Both the position numbers and the translations under genes were made by a program. Source: Acidimicrobiales bacterium (lineage in GTDB: Bacteria; Actinomycetota; Acidimicrobiia; Acidimicrobiales; MedAcidi-G1). From it: a stretch of DNA of 64,000 nt. Below the pieces are notes generated by a model. It saw only the letters and a list, made by a program, of their open reading frames with translations, was not told the origin of the DNA and searched no databases. The DNA lies in contig JAQWTI010000012.1 of assembly GCA_029242745.1 (NCBI GenBank), positions 62,001 to 126,000 on the forward strand, given 5' to 3'. This document shows, piece by piece, positions 8,202 to 17,012 of the stretch. How positions within the stretch are numbered: the first letter of the stretch is position 1; the number at the start of each line of letters is the position of its first letter.

Positions 8202-8879
8202 ATGACTTTTTCCCTCACTGGACATTGTGCTCGGACCGACATGGTCGGGGTGGCTATTACCACGTCATCGATTTCTGTTGGGTCTCGTTGCCCACATGCC
8301 CGGGGGGGTTTGGGGGCAGTAGCCACGCAGAACATCACTGATCCGTCACTAGCCACTCGGGTATTTGAGCGTCTTGACGCTGGTGATTCAGCCAGTGAGG
8401 CTGTGGCCACAGTCATGGAGGGCCGGGCCAACGCCGATTTTCGGCAGGTCGCCGTTGTCGACATGGCTGGGCGAACTGGGCATTTCACAGGCACCCAAAT
8501 TCTAGGAACTAACAGGGTTGTGGAAGGCAACCACTGCATTGCGGCAGGCAATCTCTTGTCGTCGCTGGAGGTACCGGCTGCCATGACGGTGGCGTTTGAG
8601 GGCAATCTCGACGCCCATCTTGCTGATCGTCTTCTACGAGGTCTGGAGGCTGGGTTAGCGGCGGGCGGCGAGGAAGGTTCCGTGCACTCTGCGGCTCTTG
8701 TCGTGCATCATGTGCACCCGTTTGCTCTGGTGGACCTGCGCTGTGACTGGGACGATGATGATCCAGTGGGAATACTCCGGAGGTTGTGGACAGACTATGA
8801 GCCACAGATGCAGGCCTACTTAGACCGCGCTATCCACCCCGGGGTGGCACCTAGTTATGGCGTACCTGGCGATCTGTGA
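8202..8879 (+). CDS. DUF1028 family protein
   Basis: A 225-residue DUF1028 protein: the TGHCARTDMVGVAITTSS opening, the ARGGLGAVATQNITDP motif, GNLLSSLEVPAAM in the middle, and the terminal APSYGVPGDL. The fold is thought to be Ntn-hydrolase-like; family members recur beside amidases, deacylases and RidA proteins in amine or amide catabolic clusters, which fits this neighbourhood. The biochemical role is unknown. It follows the Rieske gene by 21 bp and is probably in the same operon. After the TGA the frame stays open for 30 more codons, but nothing suggests that they are translated. Confidence 0.82.
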   Translation: MTFSLTGHCARTDMVGVAITTSSISVGSRCPHARGGLGAVATQNITDPSLATRVFERLDAGDSASEAVATVMEGRANADFRQVAVVDMAGRTGHFTGTQILGTNRVVEGNHCIAAGNLLSSLEVPAAMTVAFEGNLDAHLADRLLRGLEAGLAAGGEEGSVHSAALVVHHVHPFALVDLRCDWDDDDPVGILRRLWTDYEPQMQAYLDRAIHPGVAPSYGVPGDL

Positions 8880-8965
8880 TTTGCAGATCGGTTTGCTGGC
8901 CACCATTCCGGCCGACAGTTGGTCGACGAGGCGATTGACTCCATGAGGAAGTCGGGTCACAGCGG

Positions 8966-9427
8966 TTGGTAACTGAAGGTCATGTCAGGCCCTATCGGTC
9001 GATTCGGGCCGAACGAAGGCAGATTTTCCGTGTGCTGATTCGGGGCCTATTGGCGGCTTGCCCGGGGTGTGGCGGCCGCGGTCTGTTTCTTCGACCCACC
9101 CGGAAAGACTGGATGAGAATTCGAACTATGTGTCCTAGCTGTGGACTGGTTTTCGAGCGGACGCACGGACACTGGATCGGGGCCACTGCTGTGAACATGG
9201 TGATGACCTTTGTACTGATCTTGGTCACGATTGTGACATCGTTCTTACTTGCCTGGCCGGACTTAGAGGTGCCCTGGCTACTGGTGCCTGCGGTAGGGGT
9301 TTCCCTTGTGGCTCCGTTCGGGTGCGCTCCGATTAGCCGCACGTTATGGACAGCCATGGTCGTGCTCGTGTTGCCAGACGAACCGCCGAGTCTTGGTCGG
9401 CCGGTCCCACCCAGTGTTGGGACTTAG
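8966..9427 (+). CDS. DUF983 membrane protein with zinc-ribbon-like cysteines
   Basis: About 153 residues. Cys pairs in ACPGCGGRG and MCPSCGL form a zinc-ribbon-like N-terminal half, followed by two hydrophobic helices (around residues 72-96 and 100-122). This is the DUF983 pattern; members often sit near respiratory or cytochrome oxidase genes, but the function is not established. The start is uncertain: TTG at 8966 (GAGGAAG about 14 bp upstream) or an internal GTG at 9032. The stop overlaps that of the convergent PhyH gene by 4 bp. Confidence 0.75.
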   Translation: MVTEGHVRPYRSIRAERRQIFRVLIRGLLAACPGCGGRGLFLRPTRKDWMRIRTMCPSCGLVFERTHGHWIGATAVNMVMTFVLILVTIVTSFLLAWPDLEVPWLLVPAVGVSLVAPFGCAPISRTLWTAMVVLVLPDEPPSLGRPVPPSVGT

Positions 9428-10266
9428 TAGGAGCGGCGCTCAGCGGCTCCGTAGTAGAGCACATCGGATAATGCGGCGTTGGCTGCCGCCCGAAGAGTTC
9501 GCGCGTGATTGGTCAACTCGCCTTCAGGATGGGGAACGACGACAAATGCTGGGTCCACCGGAGTATCTCCCACCGGTAGTGCGTAGTGCTTCCCACGACT
9601 AGGTCTTACAGCGGCACCGATGTACGACTGGAAGGCCACGCCAACCCGGCGCCCAGTAGATCGGTTGGGACCCGACCCATGAATTAGATGTGGATGGTGG
9701 AGTGACATCTGTCCAGGAGCCAAAACGATATCGACGGCTGAGTCTGCATCAAATCCTTCGACGTTCTGACCTCTAGTCAGTATGTTGTCGGCCCCGTAAT
9801 GATCAGAGTGAGGACGGATGCCGTCCTGGTGGCTTCCGGAGGCCATGGCAACGCAGCCGTTATTACTCGTGCTGTGTGTCAGGGCCAACCACGCAGTGAC
9901 CATGTCGGTCGAGTCGACACCCATGTAGGTTCCGTCTTGATGCCAGCTCACATACTCCGCACCTTCTGGCTCTTTGATAAATAGAACTGAGTTGAGTAGA
10001 GCGGTGGGCTGATTAATGAGAGAGGCAACACAAGCCAAGATGACTGGGTGGATGGCGAGATCGGCCAAGAACGGCAGTACAAGATGGGCATTGTTGCGGT
10101 TACCGCTGTTTAGGTCCTCTGGGTACGCAGCTTCGGCGTTAGTCAGAGCATCCAGCACTTGGTCTGCCTCGCCGCTGTTCAGCACCTGAATCGGCGCGAT
10201 CCACCCGTGTTCCTGGTAATGGGCAACCTGTTGGCGGCTAAGCACGTCGCTGGACCCTAGATCCAA
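9424..10266 (-). CDS. Phytanoyl-CoA dioxygenase (PhyH) family protein
   Basis: A 280-residue Fe(II)/2-oxoglutarate oxygenase. Iron ligands are His109-x-Asp111 (SWHQDGTYMG) and His196 (HPHLIHGSGPNRS), with Arg residues just after for 2-oxoglutarate. It is divergent from the ectoine hydrolase-like gene at 10335, and a small inverted repeat lies between them. The superfamily includes ectoine 5-hydroxylase (EctD), but I see no clear EctD signature, so a link to ectoine is only suggestive. It opens with a TTG at 10266; a GGAGG is about 17 bp upstream, further than ideal. Confidence 0.83.
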   Translation of the reverse strand: MDLGSSDVLSRQQVAHYQEHGWIAPIQVLNSGEADQVLDALTNAEAAYPEDLNSGNRNNAHLVLPFLADLAIHPVILACVASLINQPTALLNSVLFIKEPEGAEYVSWHQDGTYMGVDSTDMVTAWLALTHSTSNNGCVAMASGSHQDGIRPHSDHYGADNILTRGQNVEGFDADSAVDIVLAPGQMSLHHPHLIHGSGPNRSTGRRVGVAFQSYIGAAVRPSRGKHYALPVGDTPVDPAFVVVPHPEGELTNHARTLRAAANAALSDVLYYGAAERRSY

Positions 10267-10294
10267 CTAGCGGGTCGGTCTAGCCTCCGCAGAT

Positions 10295-10313
10295 CCCAAC
10301 TATAGATGTTGGG
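10295..10313. promoter_or_regulatory. Candidate operator between divergent PhyH and doeA-like genes
   Basis: CCCAAC (10295-10300) and GTTGGG (10308-10313) form a perfect 6-bp inverted repeat with a 7-base AT-rich centre containing TATAGA, which could serve as a -10 for the gene at 10335. The placement between two divergent starts fits an operator. No regulator gene is adjacent. Confidence 0.4.
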
Positions 10314-10334
10314 CCGATAAGTAGGGAGAGAACG

Positions 10335-11519
10335 ATGCCGGACGTGGAGCTACCGTTTAGTCGTCAGGAGTATGCCGACCGCCTAGCCAAAGTGCGAGCG
10401 TCAATGGAAACTCAAGGCATTGAGGTGCTGGTGGCCGCCGACCCGTCCAACATGTCTTGGCTAACTGGTTACGACGGATGGTCGTTTTACACACCGCAGG
10501 CTGTCGTGGTCACACACGATGGCGAGCCATGGTGGTGGGGGCGCCGCATGGATGCCAGAGGCGCCCGTCTTACTGTGTACATGGATGAGTCTCAGATTCT
10601 CGACTACTCCGACGACCACGTGATGTCGACCGACAAGCATGCCTTCGGGCAACTAGCGGGCTTGCTAGAAGGTATGGGCCACGGATCGTCTGCTATCGGT
10701 GTGGAACTAGACAACTACTACTACTCGGCAGCCGCCCATCAGCACTTGTGTACTGGATTACCCGATGCCACGGTGGTCGATGCCACTGCGCTTGTGAACT
10801 GGGAGCGGGGCATCAAGTCGGTGCAAGAACTGGAATATATGGGCAGGGCAGCCCGCATCGTGGAGAGGATGCACGCCAGAATCCGGGAGGTTATTGAGCC
10901 AGGTATGCGGAAGTGTGATCTTGTTGCTGAGATTTACGCAGTTGGTATCTCTGGTACCAAAGATTTTGGTGGCGACTATCCGGCCTTCGTTCCTTTAGTG
11001 CCCACCGGGGCCGATGCATCGGCCCCTCACCTCACATGGGACGATAAGCCCCTGAAGGTGGGAGAGGGTTCGTTTTTTGAGATCGCTGGTGCCCATCGCC
11101 GCTACCAACTGCCGTTGTGTCGGACCACGTTCCTTGGGAGGCCACCTGATGAGATGCGTCGGGCAGAAAAGGCAGTATTGGCCGGCCTGGAAGCCGGATT
11201 AAACGCAGCGCGTGCAGGAAGTCGGGCCTGTGACATGGCGCGGACCTTCTTCTCAGTGATGGAGGACGCTGGTTTTCACAAAGAGGGCCGCTGCGGCTAC
11301 CCGATTGGTATTAGTTATCCGCCGGACTGGGGAGAGCGGACTATCTCGTTGCGGACGTCCGATGAATCGGTGTTGGAACCGGGTATGACCTTTCACTTCA
11401 TGCCTGGCCTCTGGATGGACACCTGGGGACTGGAGATTACCGAGAGCTTTGTAGTCGTTGCTGACGGGCCGGGTGAGCCACTGGCCAACGTGTCACGCGG
11501 CATCCACGTGAAGGTCTGA
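10335..11519 (+). CDS. doeA: Ectoine hydrolase-like M24 peptidase-fold enzyme (DoeA type)
   Basis: A 394-residue creatinase/prolidase-fold protein. The N-terminal stretch DPSNMSWLTGYDGWSFYTPQ and the downstream WWWGRRMDARGA follow the pattern I know from ectoine hydrolase DoeA/EutD, which opens the ectoine ring to N-acetyl-L-2,4-diaminobutyrate. The C-terminal pita-bread domain holds ITESFVV. An aminopeptidase P relative remains possible, but the next gene, a deacylase one base downstream, is what an N-acetyl product would require. It has a good ribosome site (AGGGAGA) before the ATG. Confidence 0.82.
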   Translation: MPDVELPFSRQEYADRLAKVRASMETQGIEVLVAADPSNMSWLTGYDGWSFYTPQAVVVTHDGEPWWWGRRMDARGARLTVYMDESQILDYSDDHVMSTDKHAFGQLAGLLEGMGHGSSAIGVELDNYYYSAAAHQHLCTGLPDATVVDATALVNWERGIKSVQELEYMGRAARIVERMHARIREVIEPGMRKCDLVAEIYAVGISGTKDFGGDYPAFVPLVPTGADASAPHLTWDDKPLKVGEGSFFEIAGAHRRYQLPLCRTTFLGRPPDEMRRAEKAVLAGLEAGLNAARAGSRACDMARTFFSVMEDAGFHKEGRCGYPIGISYPPDWGERTISLRTSDESVLEPGMTFHFMPGLWMDTWGLEITESFVVVADGPGEPLANVSRGIHVKV

Positions 11520-11520
11520 C

Positions 11521-12741
11521 ATGGTGCCCATCTTGACCGGCATCGAACCGGCTGACGTAGATGACATGTTGGCCATCCTGGACGAACTTATTGCTTATGA
11601 GACCGTCGCTCTCACTCCGAACCTTGATCTGATCCACTCCGTTCGGGATCGCCTCGAAGCGCTTGGCGCATCAGTCGTGCTGACCCATCACGTAGACGGC
11701 ACCCGGGCCAACTTGTTCGCAACCATTGGTCCCGACGTGTCTGGAGGCATTGTGTTGTCCGGCCACTCCGACGTGGTACCTGTAGATCCTGCTGACTGGA
11801 CCACGCCGCCGTTTGAGGCCCATCGTCGTGACGGTCGGATCTATGGGAGGGGTACGGCGGACATGAAAGGCTTCATTGCCTGTGTGCTGGCCATGGCTCC
11901 AACGTTCGCCGCCCTAGATCTGATCGTGCCTATCCATGTGGCCCTGACCTTTGATGAGGAGGACGGCTTCCACGGAGCGCCAGTCCTGCTAGCGGACCTG
12001 GTGGACCGAGGCGTGCGTCCGGCTGTCGCAGTGATCGGCGAGCCGACCGGCCTGCGGACCGTGGGTGCCCACAAGGGGTGCTACGAGTACCGCACAACGG
12101 TGACCGGTATGAATGGGCACAGTGCGGCACCAGCAGATGCAGTTAGCGCTGTGCACTACGCCACCCGTTGGATCGCTGGGCTACTCGGACTGGATGAGGA
12201 ACTGGTTGCCCGGGCACCGGACCCCAGTCCGTACGCGCCACCTTCGACAACGTTCAACGTGGGAACGATCTCCGGCGGGCAAGGTCGGTGCGTAGTAGCC
12301 GATCGCTGCTGGTTTGATTGGGAGATGCGCCCCGTGCAAGCTAGCGACGCGGCGTTCGTGAAGGAACGGATGGCCGTTGTCGAGGACTTCCTGCTAGCTG
12401 ACATGTGGGCGGTCCATCCCGGTGCGAGCATCGAGACTGAGGTGGTGGGTGAGATCGATGGGTTGGAATGGGAGGAGTCCTCGCCGGCACTTGAACTGAT
12501 GCGTGACCTGCTGGTCAATACGTCTGGTCCGGGAGGCGTGGGTGTCGACGGTGTCCTGCCGGTCGACGTGGTGTCGTATGGAACCGAGGCAGGACTGTTC
12601 CAGGCGGTGGGCATTCCGGCGGTCCTTTGGGGTCCGGGCGACATCGGTGTGGCCCATCGACCCGACGAGTTTGTGGAGGTTGCTGATCTCGAAGCCTGCC
12701 TTTCACTACTTGTCCGATTGGGAAGCCACCTGACTCGCTAA
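11521..12741 (+). CDS. M20 family deacetylase (ArgE-like), probable partner of DoeA
   Basis: A 406-residue zinc deacylase. Motifs are SGHSDVVP, GRGTADMKGF, TFDEEDGFHG, IGEPTGLRTVGAHKG and AHRPDEFVE, i.e. the complete ArgE/DapE metal site. It starts one base after the DoeA stop. The classical deacetylase for the DoeA product (DoeB) belongs to the aspartoacylase family, so an M20 enzyme here may be a non-homologous replacement that frees 2,4-diaminobutyrate. This is inference from order. The arginine pathway role is less likely because no arg genes are near. A second M20 gene of the same type is at 4086. Confidence 0.83.
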   Translation: MVPILTGIEPADVDDMLAILDELIAYETVALTPNLDLIHSVRDRLEALGASVVLTHHVDGTRANLFATIGPDVSGGIVLSGHSDVVPVDPADWTTPPFEAHRRDGRIYGRGTADMKGFIACVLAMAPTFAALDLIVPIHVALTFDEEDGFHGAPVLLADLVDRGVRPAVAVIGEPTGLRTVGAHKGCYEYRTTVTGMNGHSAAPADAVSAVHYATRWIAGLLGLDEELVARAPDPSPYAPPSTTFNVGTISGGQGRCVVADRCWFDWEMRPVQASDAAFVKERMAVVEDFLLADMWAVHPGASIETEVVGEIDGLEWEESSPALELMRDLLVNTSGPGGVGVDGVLPVDVVSYGTEAGLFQAVGIPAVLWGPGDIGVAHRPDEFVEVADLEACLSLLVRLGSHLTR

Positions 12742-12768
12742 GGGTCAGGTGGCTGAAGGGTCTCGCTT

Positions 12769-13641
12769 ATGGATGTCGTCGACCCAGATACGTCACTGCT
12801 GGCCACGGGGTTCCATACCGACGGATTCGCGGTGGTTGATCGTCTGGTGTCGCCGGAGCTGATCGATCCGTTGCGCGAGCGGTTCGAACGACTTTTCCGG
12901 GGCGGTTTCGAGACTGGGGTGCCACCTGATGAGATCAACTGGCAGGAGGGCTTGGCAGATCCGACGCTTACCCGTCAGATCTGCAACGCTTGGAAGGCCG
13001 ATCGACTGGTCGCCACTGTGGTCCTTTCGGCACGTCTTGGTGAGTCGCTGGCTCGCCTAGCCGGGTGGCCGGGAGCCCGGATTATCCAGGACAATCTGTT
13101 GTGGAAGCCCCCTGGGGCTCGTTCAGTAGGCTTCCACCGAGATAACGCCTACCTCGCTTGGTACCGGCCACAGCAGATGGCCACATGCTGGATAGCACTC
13201 GACCAGACTTCGAGTGAGACGGGAACGGTGTCCTTTGTCCAAGGGTCCCACCGGTGGGCCACCGACGGTGATCCGGCCATGGAGTTCCATGCTCCAGCCG
13301 ACTATCGGGCTCCCATGGAGGAGGCGGCGGCGGCGGAGGGAGTCCGTCCCGAAATAGTGCCAGTAGAGGTGCCGGCTGGTGGTGGTTCCTTCCACCACGG
13401 CTGGACCTGGCACGGTTCAGACGTCAACCGATCCAATGTGCACCGACGGGTGCTGGTGCTGCACTGTGCCAGCAGCGAGGCTCGGTTCCACCGGCCAGGG
13501 TTTGGGGTGGGCAACGGCCCGATCTACTCCCGGTATGCGCACTCCGATGACGACGTGATGGACGAGGCCCACTTCCCAGTGCTGTGGACCGCCTCTGGCC
13601 ACCGGACATCGGGTCTAGACAGTCTCACGGATCCGTTATAG
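12769..13641 (+). CDS. Phytanoyl-CoA dioxygenase (PhyH) family protein
   Basis: A 290-residue Fe(II)/2-oxoglutarate oxygenase with His123-x-Asp125 (GFHRDNAYLAWY) and His215 (GWTWHGSDVNRS). It differs clearly from the PhyH proteins at 2870 and 9424, with an insert rich in Ala/Glu around residues 180-195. It lies 27 bp after the M20 gene and 78 bp before xsc, in the same direction. A substrate in ectoine, taurine or sulfonate metabolism is possible from position alone. Confidence 0.84.
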   Translation: MDVVDPDTSLLATGFHTDGFAVVDRLVSPELIDPLRERFERLFRGGFETGVPPDEINWQEGLADPTLTRQICNAWKADRLVATVVLSARLGESLARLAGWPGARIIQDNLLWKPPGARSVGFHRDNAYLAWYRPQQMATCWIALDQTSSETGTVSFVQGSHRWATDGDPAMEFHAPADYRAPMEEAAAAEGVRPEIVPVEVPAGGGSFHHGWTWHGSDVNRSNVHRRVLVLHCASSEARFHRPGFGVGNGPIYSRYAHSDDDVMDEAHFPVLWTASGHRTSGLDSLTDPL

Positions 13642-13719
13642 ATTCTCACTTCTACGCGCTGAGCAGACCGAACCGGTGGCGCGTTCCTGATCGAATCCCG
13701 ACCCGGTAGGAGTGCACCG

Positions 13720-15486
13720 ATGACCCGCATGACCCCTAGTGAGGCCTTCGTCGAGACGATGGCGGCCAACGGTGTGGACACCATCTTTGGCATCATGGGA
13801 TCGGCGTTTATGGACGCCATGGACATATTCGCTCCGGCGGGCATCCGCCTAGTGCCTGTAGTGCACGAGCAGGGTGCTGGCCACATGGCCGATGGGTACG
13901 CAAGAGTTAGTGGTCGACACGGAGTGGTCATTGGTCAAAACGGCCCCGGTATCTCCAATTGTGTTACCGCGATCGCCGGCGCTTTCTGGGCACACAGCCC
14001 GGTGGTCATGATCACACCCGAAACCGGGACCATGGGTCAGGGTCTGGGTGGATTTCAGGAGGCAAACCAGCTTCCGATGTTCCAGGAGTTTGTTAAGTAT
14101 CAGGGCCACATCGCCAACGAGCACCGGATGGCTGAGATCACGGCCCGATGTTTCGACAGAGCGATGTCTGAGCTCGGACCTACCCAACTGAACATCCCGC
14201 GCGACCGCTTCTACGGTGAAATCGATGTCGAGATCCCGGAACCGATGGTTCTGGACCGCGGTCCGGGTGGCGATGCCAGCCTAGATGAGGCGGCTGACCT
14301 GCTGGCTACCGCCGAGTTCCCGGTCATGGTTTCCGGTGGTGGTGTGGTCATGGGTGACGCCATGGCCGATGCCATTGTCCTGGCAGAGAGGCTGGGCTGT
14401 CCCGTGGTGAACAGTTACCTGCATAACGACTCGTTCCCGGCTAGCCACCCGCAGTGGTGTGGTCCGCTGGGTTACCAAGGGTCCAAGGCGGCCATGAAGC
14501 TCATCGCGCGCGCCGACGTAGTCCTGGCTCTGGGCACCCGGCTTGGACCTTTTGGCACCCTGCCTCAGCACGATATGGATTACTGGCCTGCCGATGCCAA
14601 GATTGTTCAGGTTGACGCAGACCACAAGATGCTTGGCCTTGTCAAGAAGATATCTGTCGGTATCTGTGGTGATGCTGGAGCTGCCGCTAGGTCACTGACT
14701 GGCCGCTTAGCCGACCGGACCCTGACTTGCGATGCCACCCGTGACGAGAGGGCTCAGGCCACTGCTACCGAGAAGCAGGCCTGGGAGGACGAGCTTGACG
14801 AATGGACACATGAGGTCGACGACTTCAGCATCGAGATGATCAAGGAGTCGATAGACGAGGAGGGGAACTGGCTACACCCCCGCCAAGTACTCCGCGAGTT
14901 GGAGAAGGCCATGCCTGCCCGCGTAATGGTCTCAACCGACATCGGCAACATCAATTCTGTGGCCAATAGTTATATGCGCTTTGAGGAGCCCCGATCGTTC
15001 TTCGCTGCGATGAGTTGGGGTAACTGTGGGTATGCACTACCGACAATTATTGGTGCGAAGGCGGCTGCCCCTGACCGGCCAGCTGTCTCGTTCGCAGGTG
15101 ATGGAGCTTGGGCTATGAGCATGGTTGAGATCATGACAGCGGTGCGTCATGACCTGCCGGTGACGGCGGTGGTGTTTCACAACCGGCAGTGGGGAGCTGA
15201 GAAGAAGAACCAGGTTGACTTCTACGGGCGCCGATTCGTGGCCGGTGAGCTAGACGGGGGTGAGGACTATTCTGAGATTGCACGGGCCATGGGTGCCGAC
15301 GGGGTCCGTGTTGACCAACTAGACGAGGTCGGTCCGGCCCTAGAAGCAGCGATTTCTGCTCAGATGAACGACCGACGGACCACGGTTATCGAAATCATGT
15401 GCACTAAGGAACTAGGTGATCCATTCCGGAAGGATGCGTTGTCGCGACCGGTTCGATACCTTGATCAGTACGCCGACTTTGTCTGA
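13720..15486 (+). CDS. xsc: Sulfoacetaldehyde acetyltransferase
   Basis: A 588-residue ThDP enzyme that converts sulfoacetaldehyde and phosphate to acetyl phosphate and sulfite, the last carbon step of taurine, isethionate and related C2-sulfonate breakdown. The N-terminal ThDP glutamate is in VVHEQGAGHMADGYAR (Glu50), and the cofactor motif GDGAW lies near residue 459. Segments that are nearly diagnostic for Xsc are FGIMGSAFMDAMD, NRQWGAEKKNQVDFYGRRF and the tail CTKELGDPFRKDALSRPVRY. There is a strong TAGGAG ribosome site before the ATG. No phosphate acetyltransferase, sulfite exporter or taurine transporter gene is in the window; a class III aminotransferase at 51817 might supply sulfoacetaldehyde from taurine. 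Confidence 0.95.
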   Translation: MTRMTPSEAFVETMAANGVDTIFGIMGSAFMDAMDIFAPAGIRLVPVVHEQGAGHMADGYARVSGRHGVVIGQNGPGISNCVTAIAGAFWAHSPVVMITPETGTMGQGLGGFQEANQLPMFQEFVKYQGHIANEHRMAEITARCFDRAMSELGPTQLNIPRDRFYGEIDVEIPEPMVLDRGPGGDASLDEAADLLATAEFPVMVSGGGVVMGDAMADAIVLAERLGCPVVNSYLHNDSFPASHPQWCGPLGYQGSKAAMKLIARADVVLALGTRLGPFGTLPQHDMDYWPADAKIVQVDADHKMLGLVKKISVGICGDAGAAARSLTGRLADRTLTCDATRDERAQATATEKQAWEDELDEWTHEVDDFSIEMIKESIDEEGNWLHPRQVLRELEKAMPARVMVSTDIGNINSVANSYMRFEEPRSFFAAMSWGNCGYALPTIIGAKAAAPDRPAVSFAGDGAWAMSMVEIMTAVRHDLPVTAVVFHNRQWGAEKKNQVDFYGRRFVAGELDGGEDYSEIARAMGADGVRVDQLDEVGPALEAAISAQMNDRRTTVIEIMCTKELGDPFRKDALSRPVRYLDQYADFV

Positions 15487-15515
15487 TCAGATAAGTCGGG
15501 CGCTTCGACCAGAAT

Positions 15516-16118
15516 TCACGGTTTGCTTGCTTGGGCGGGCTTGTGGCCTATGTCCGCAGGGGTGAGTCCACGGGTCCAAGCAGCGAACTCAAGTTGAATC
15601 CCGTCGGGGTCAGTGAAATAGATGGAACGTACAAACACTCCATCGTGCACATCACGAGACACACCCCATACGGAATCGTCATGGTTCACCACTTCTGAGC
15701 ACTCGACACCGGCGGCGCGAAGGCGAGCGACAAGACTGTCGATGGTCTCGGGTTGCACGTGGAAGGCCACGTGGTTCATGGAGCCATGAGCTGATTGGAT
15801 GGTTCCGCGGTCAGGTCTGTCAGCGGGCATGGCGATTCCGGGTGCAACTCCAGGCCCATCTGGGAACCAGAAAAATGCAAGCTGGTTTCCACCACCGGCA
15901 TCGAAGAAGAAGTGCTGTCCGGCACTGTCGCCTAGTTCGATGGTCTTTACCAGTGGCATCCCAAGCAAGCCCTCGTAGAAAGCCACAGTTGCTGCCATGT
16001 CTTGGCAGACCAGAGCAAGATGGTCGATGCCTTGCACGCCGAAGGGACCAATGGTTCTTCTAGGCACCTCTGTCTGGCCTACTCCCGATGGTTCCATAGT
16101 GTCCTTCGTTTCAGTCAT
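15516..16118 (-). CDS. VOC-family (glyoxalase/extradiol dioxygenase fold) protein
   Basis: A 200-residue vicinal oxygen chelate protein. Two beta-alpha-beta-beta-beta modules start at IDHLALVCQDM and MNHVAFHVQ; the metal ligands typical of the fold appear as the His of IDHLAL, the His of MNHVAF and the Glu of IQLEFA. It may be a dioxygenase, lyase or isomerase on a small oxygenated substrate; nothing in the sequence decides. It is divergent from the SDR at 16154 with about 35 bp between starts, so both promoters must be very compact. It converges on xsc. Confidence 0.83.
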   Translation of the reverse strand: MTETKDTMEPSGVGQTEVPRRTIGPFGVQGIDHLALVCQDMAATVAFYEGLLGMPLVKTIELGDSAGQHFFFDAGGGNQLAFFWFPDGPGVAPGIAMPADRPDRGTIQSAHGSMNHVAFHVQPETIDSLVARLRAAGVECSEVVNHDDSVWGVSRDVHDGVFVRSIYFTDPDGIQLEFAAWTRGLTPADIGHKPAQASKP

Positions 16119-16153
16119 CGGTTTATGTTACGTAGCCTGCCAGAATCAAACCC

Positions 16154-16936
16154 ATGTCGATGGCCACACCGGAATCTCTCCTAACAGATTTTTCAAACCG
16201 GGTGGTCGTGGTCACTGGGGGAAGTCGAGGCCTTGGCTTGGCCATGGTTGAGGCATTCGCCCGGTGCGGAGCCGATGTTGTCATTGCAAGCCGCAAGTTC
16301 TCCAATTGTGAGGAGGCAGCAATCGGCGTGCAGGAGAAGACTGGCCGACGAACGTTGCCGGTGGCCTGCCATGTAGGTGACTGGGACCAGTGTGACGCTT
16401 TGGTGGCTGCTACCTACGATGCCTTTGGTAGTTGCGATGTGCTTATCAATAACGCAGGTAGTTCGCCGCTCTACCCGTCGCTAGTCGACGTTGGCCGCGA
16501 ATTGTTCGACAAGACGTTGGCTGTGAACCTCCGGGGTACGTTTCGTTTATCGGCAAGTTTTGGCAGCCGCATGGTTGCTGATGGGGGTGGGTCCATCATC
16601 AATGTGAGTTCCACCTCAGCATCGGCGCCTACCCCCGGTGAAGCGATCTACGGTGCTGCAAAGGCAGGAGTCCAGTCGCTCACTGAGTCTTTCGCCAGGG
16701 CCTATGGGCCATTGGTCCGAGTTAACTGCTTGCAACCCGGGCCTTTCCTCACTGACGTATCGACTCATTGGCCAGACAACGTCCATGAAGGGTTTCGTAA
16801 ACGCCACGCCTTGCAGCGGGCTGGGAATACTGGCGAGATCGTTGGTGCAGCGCTCTACTTGGCCTCTGACGCCGCATCGTTCACCACTGGGTCAGTAATC
16901 AAGGTAGATGGTGGTGCTGTTTATGGAAGCAGCTAG
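16154..16936 (+). CDS. Short-chain dehydrogenase/reductase (SDR)
   Basis: A 260-residue classical SDR: TGGSRGLG cofactor loop near residue 19, NNAG at about 97, catalytic Ser in NVSSTSAS and the YGAAKAG Tyr-Lys pair, and a typical VDGGAVYGS tail. It oxidises an alcohol or reduces a ketone with NAD(P)H; the substrate is unknown. It precedes the DAO-family oxidase at 17013 in the same direction with a 76-bp gap. Confidence 0.86.
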   Translation: MSMATPESLLTDFSNRVVVVTGGSRGLGLAMVEAFARCGADVVIASRKFSNCEEAAIGVQEKTGRRTLPVACHVGDWDQCDALVAATYDAFGSCDVLINNAGSSPLYPSLVDVGRELFDKTLAVNLRGTFRLSASFGSRMVADGGGSIINVSSTSASAPTPGEAIYGAAKAGVQSLTESFARAYGPLVRVNCLQPGPFLTDVSTHWPDNVHEGFRKRHALQRAGNTGEIVGAALYLASDAASFTTGSVIKVDGGAVYGSS

Positions 16937-17012
16937 ACCTTCAGTGGTTTGATCATCCTGATCTACAGGCAGACTTGAACTGTGTTTCCTAGTTTGATCA
17001 GGAGAAGGCTAA

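Noticed and set aside
8877-8969. Thirty open codons after the DUF1028 stop (TGA) as a second selenoprotein or readthrough.
   Set aside because: The family ends naturally at YGVPGDL, no SECIS-like loop follows, and the extra residues match nothing.
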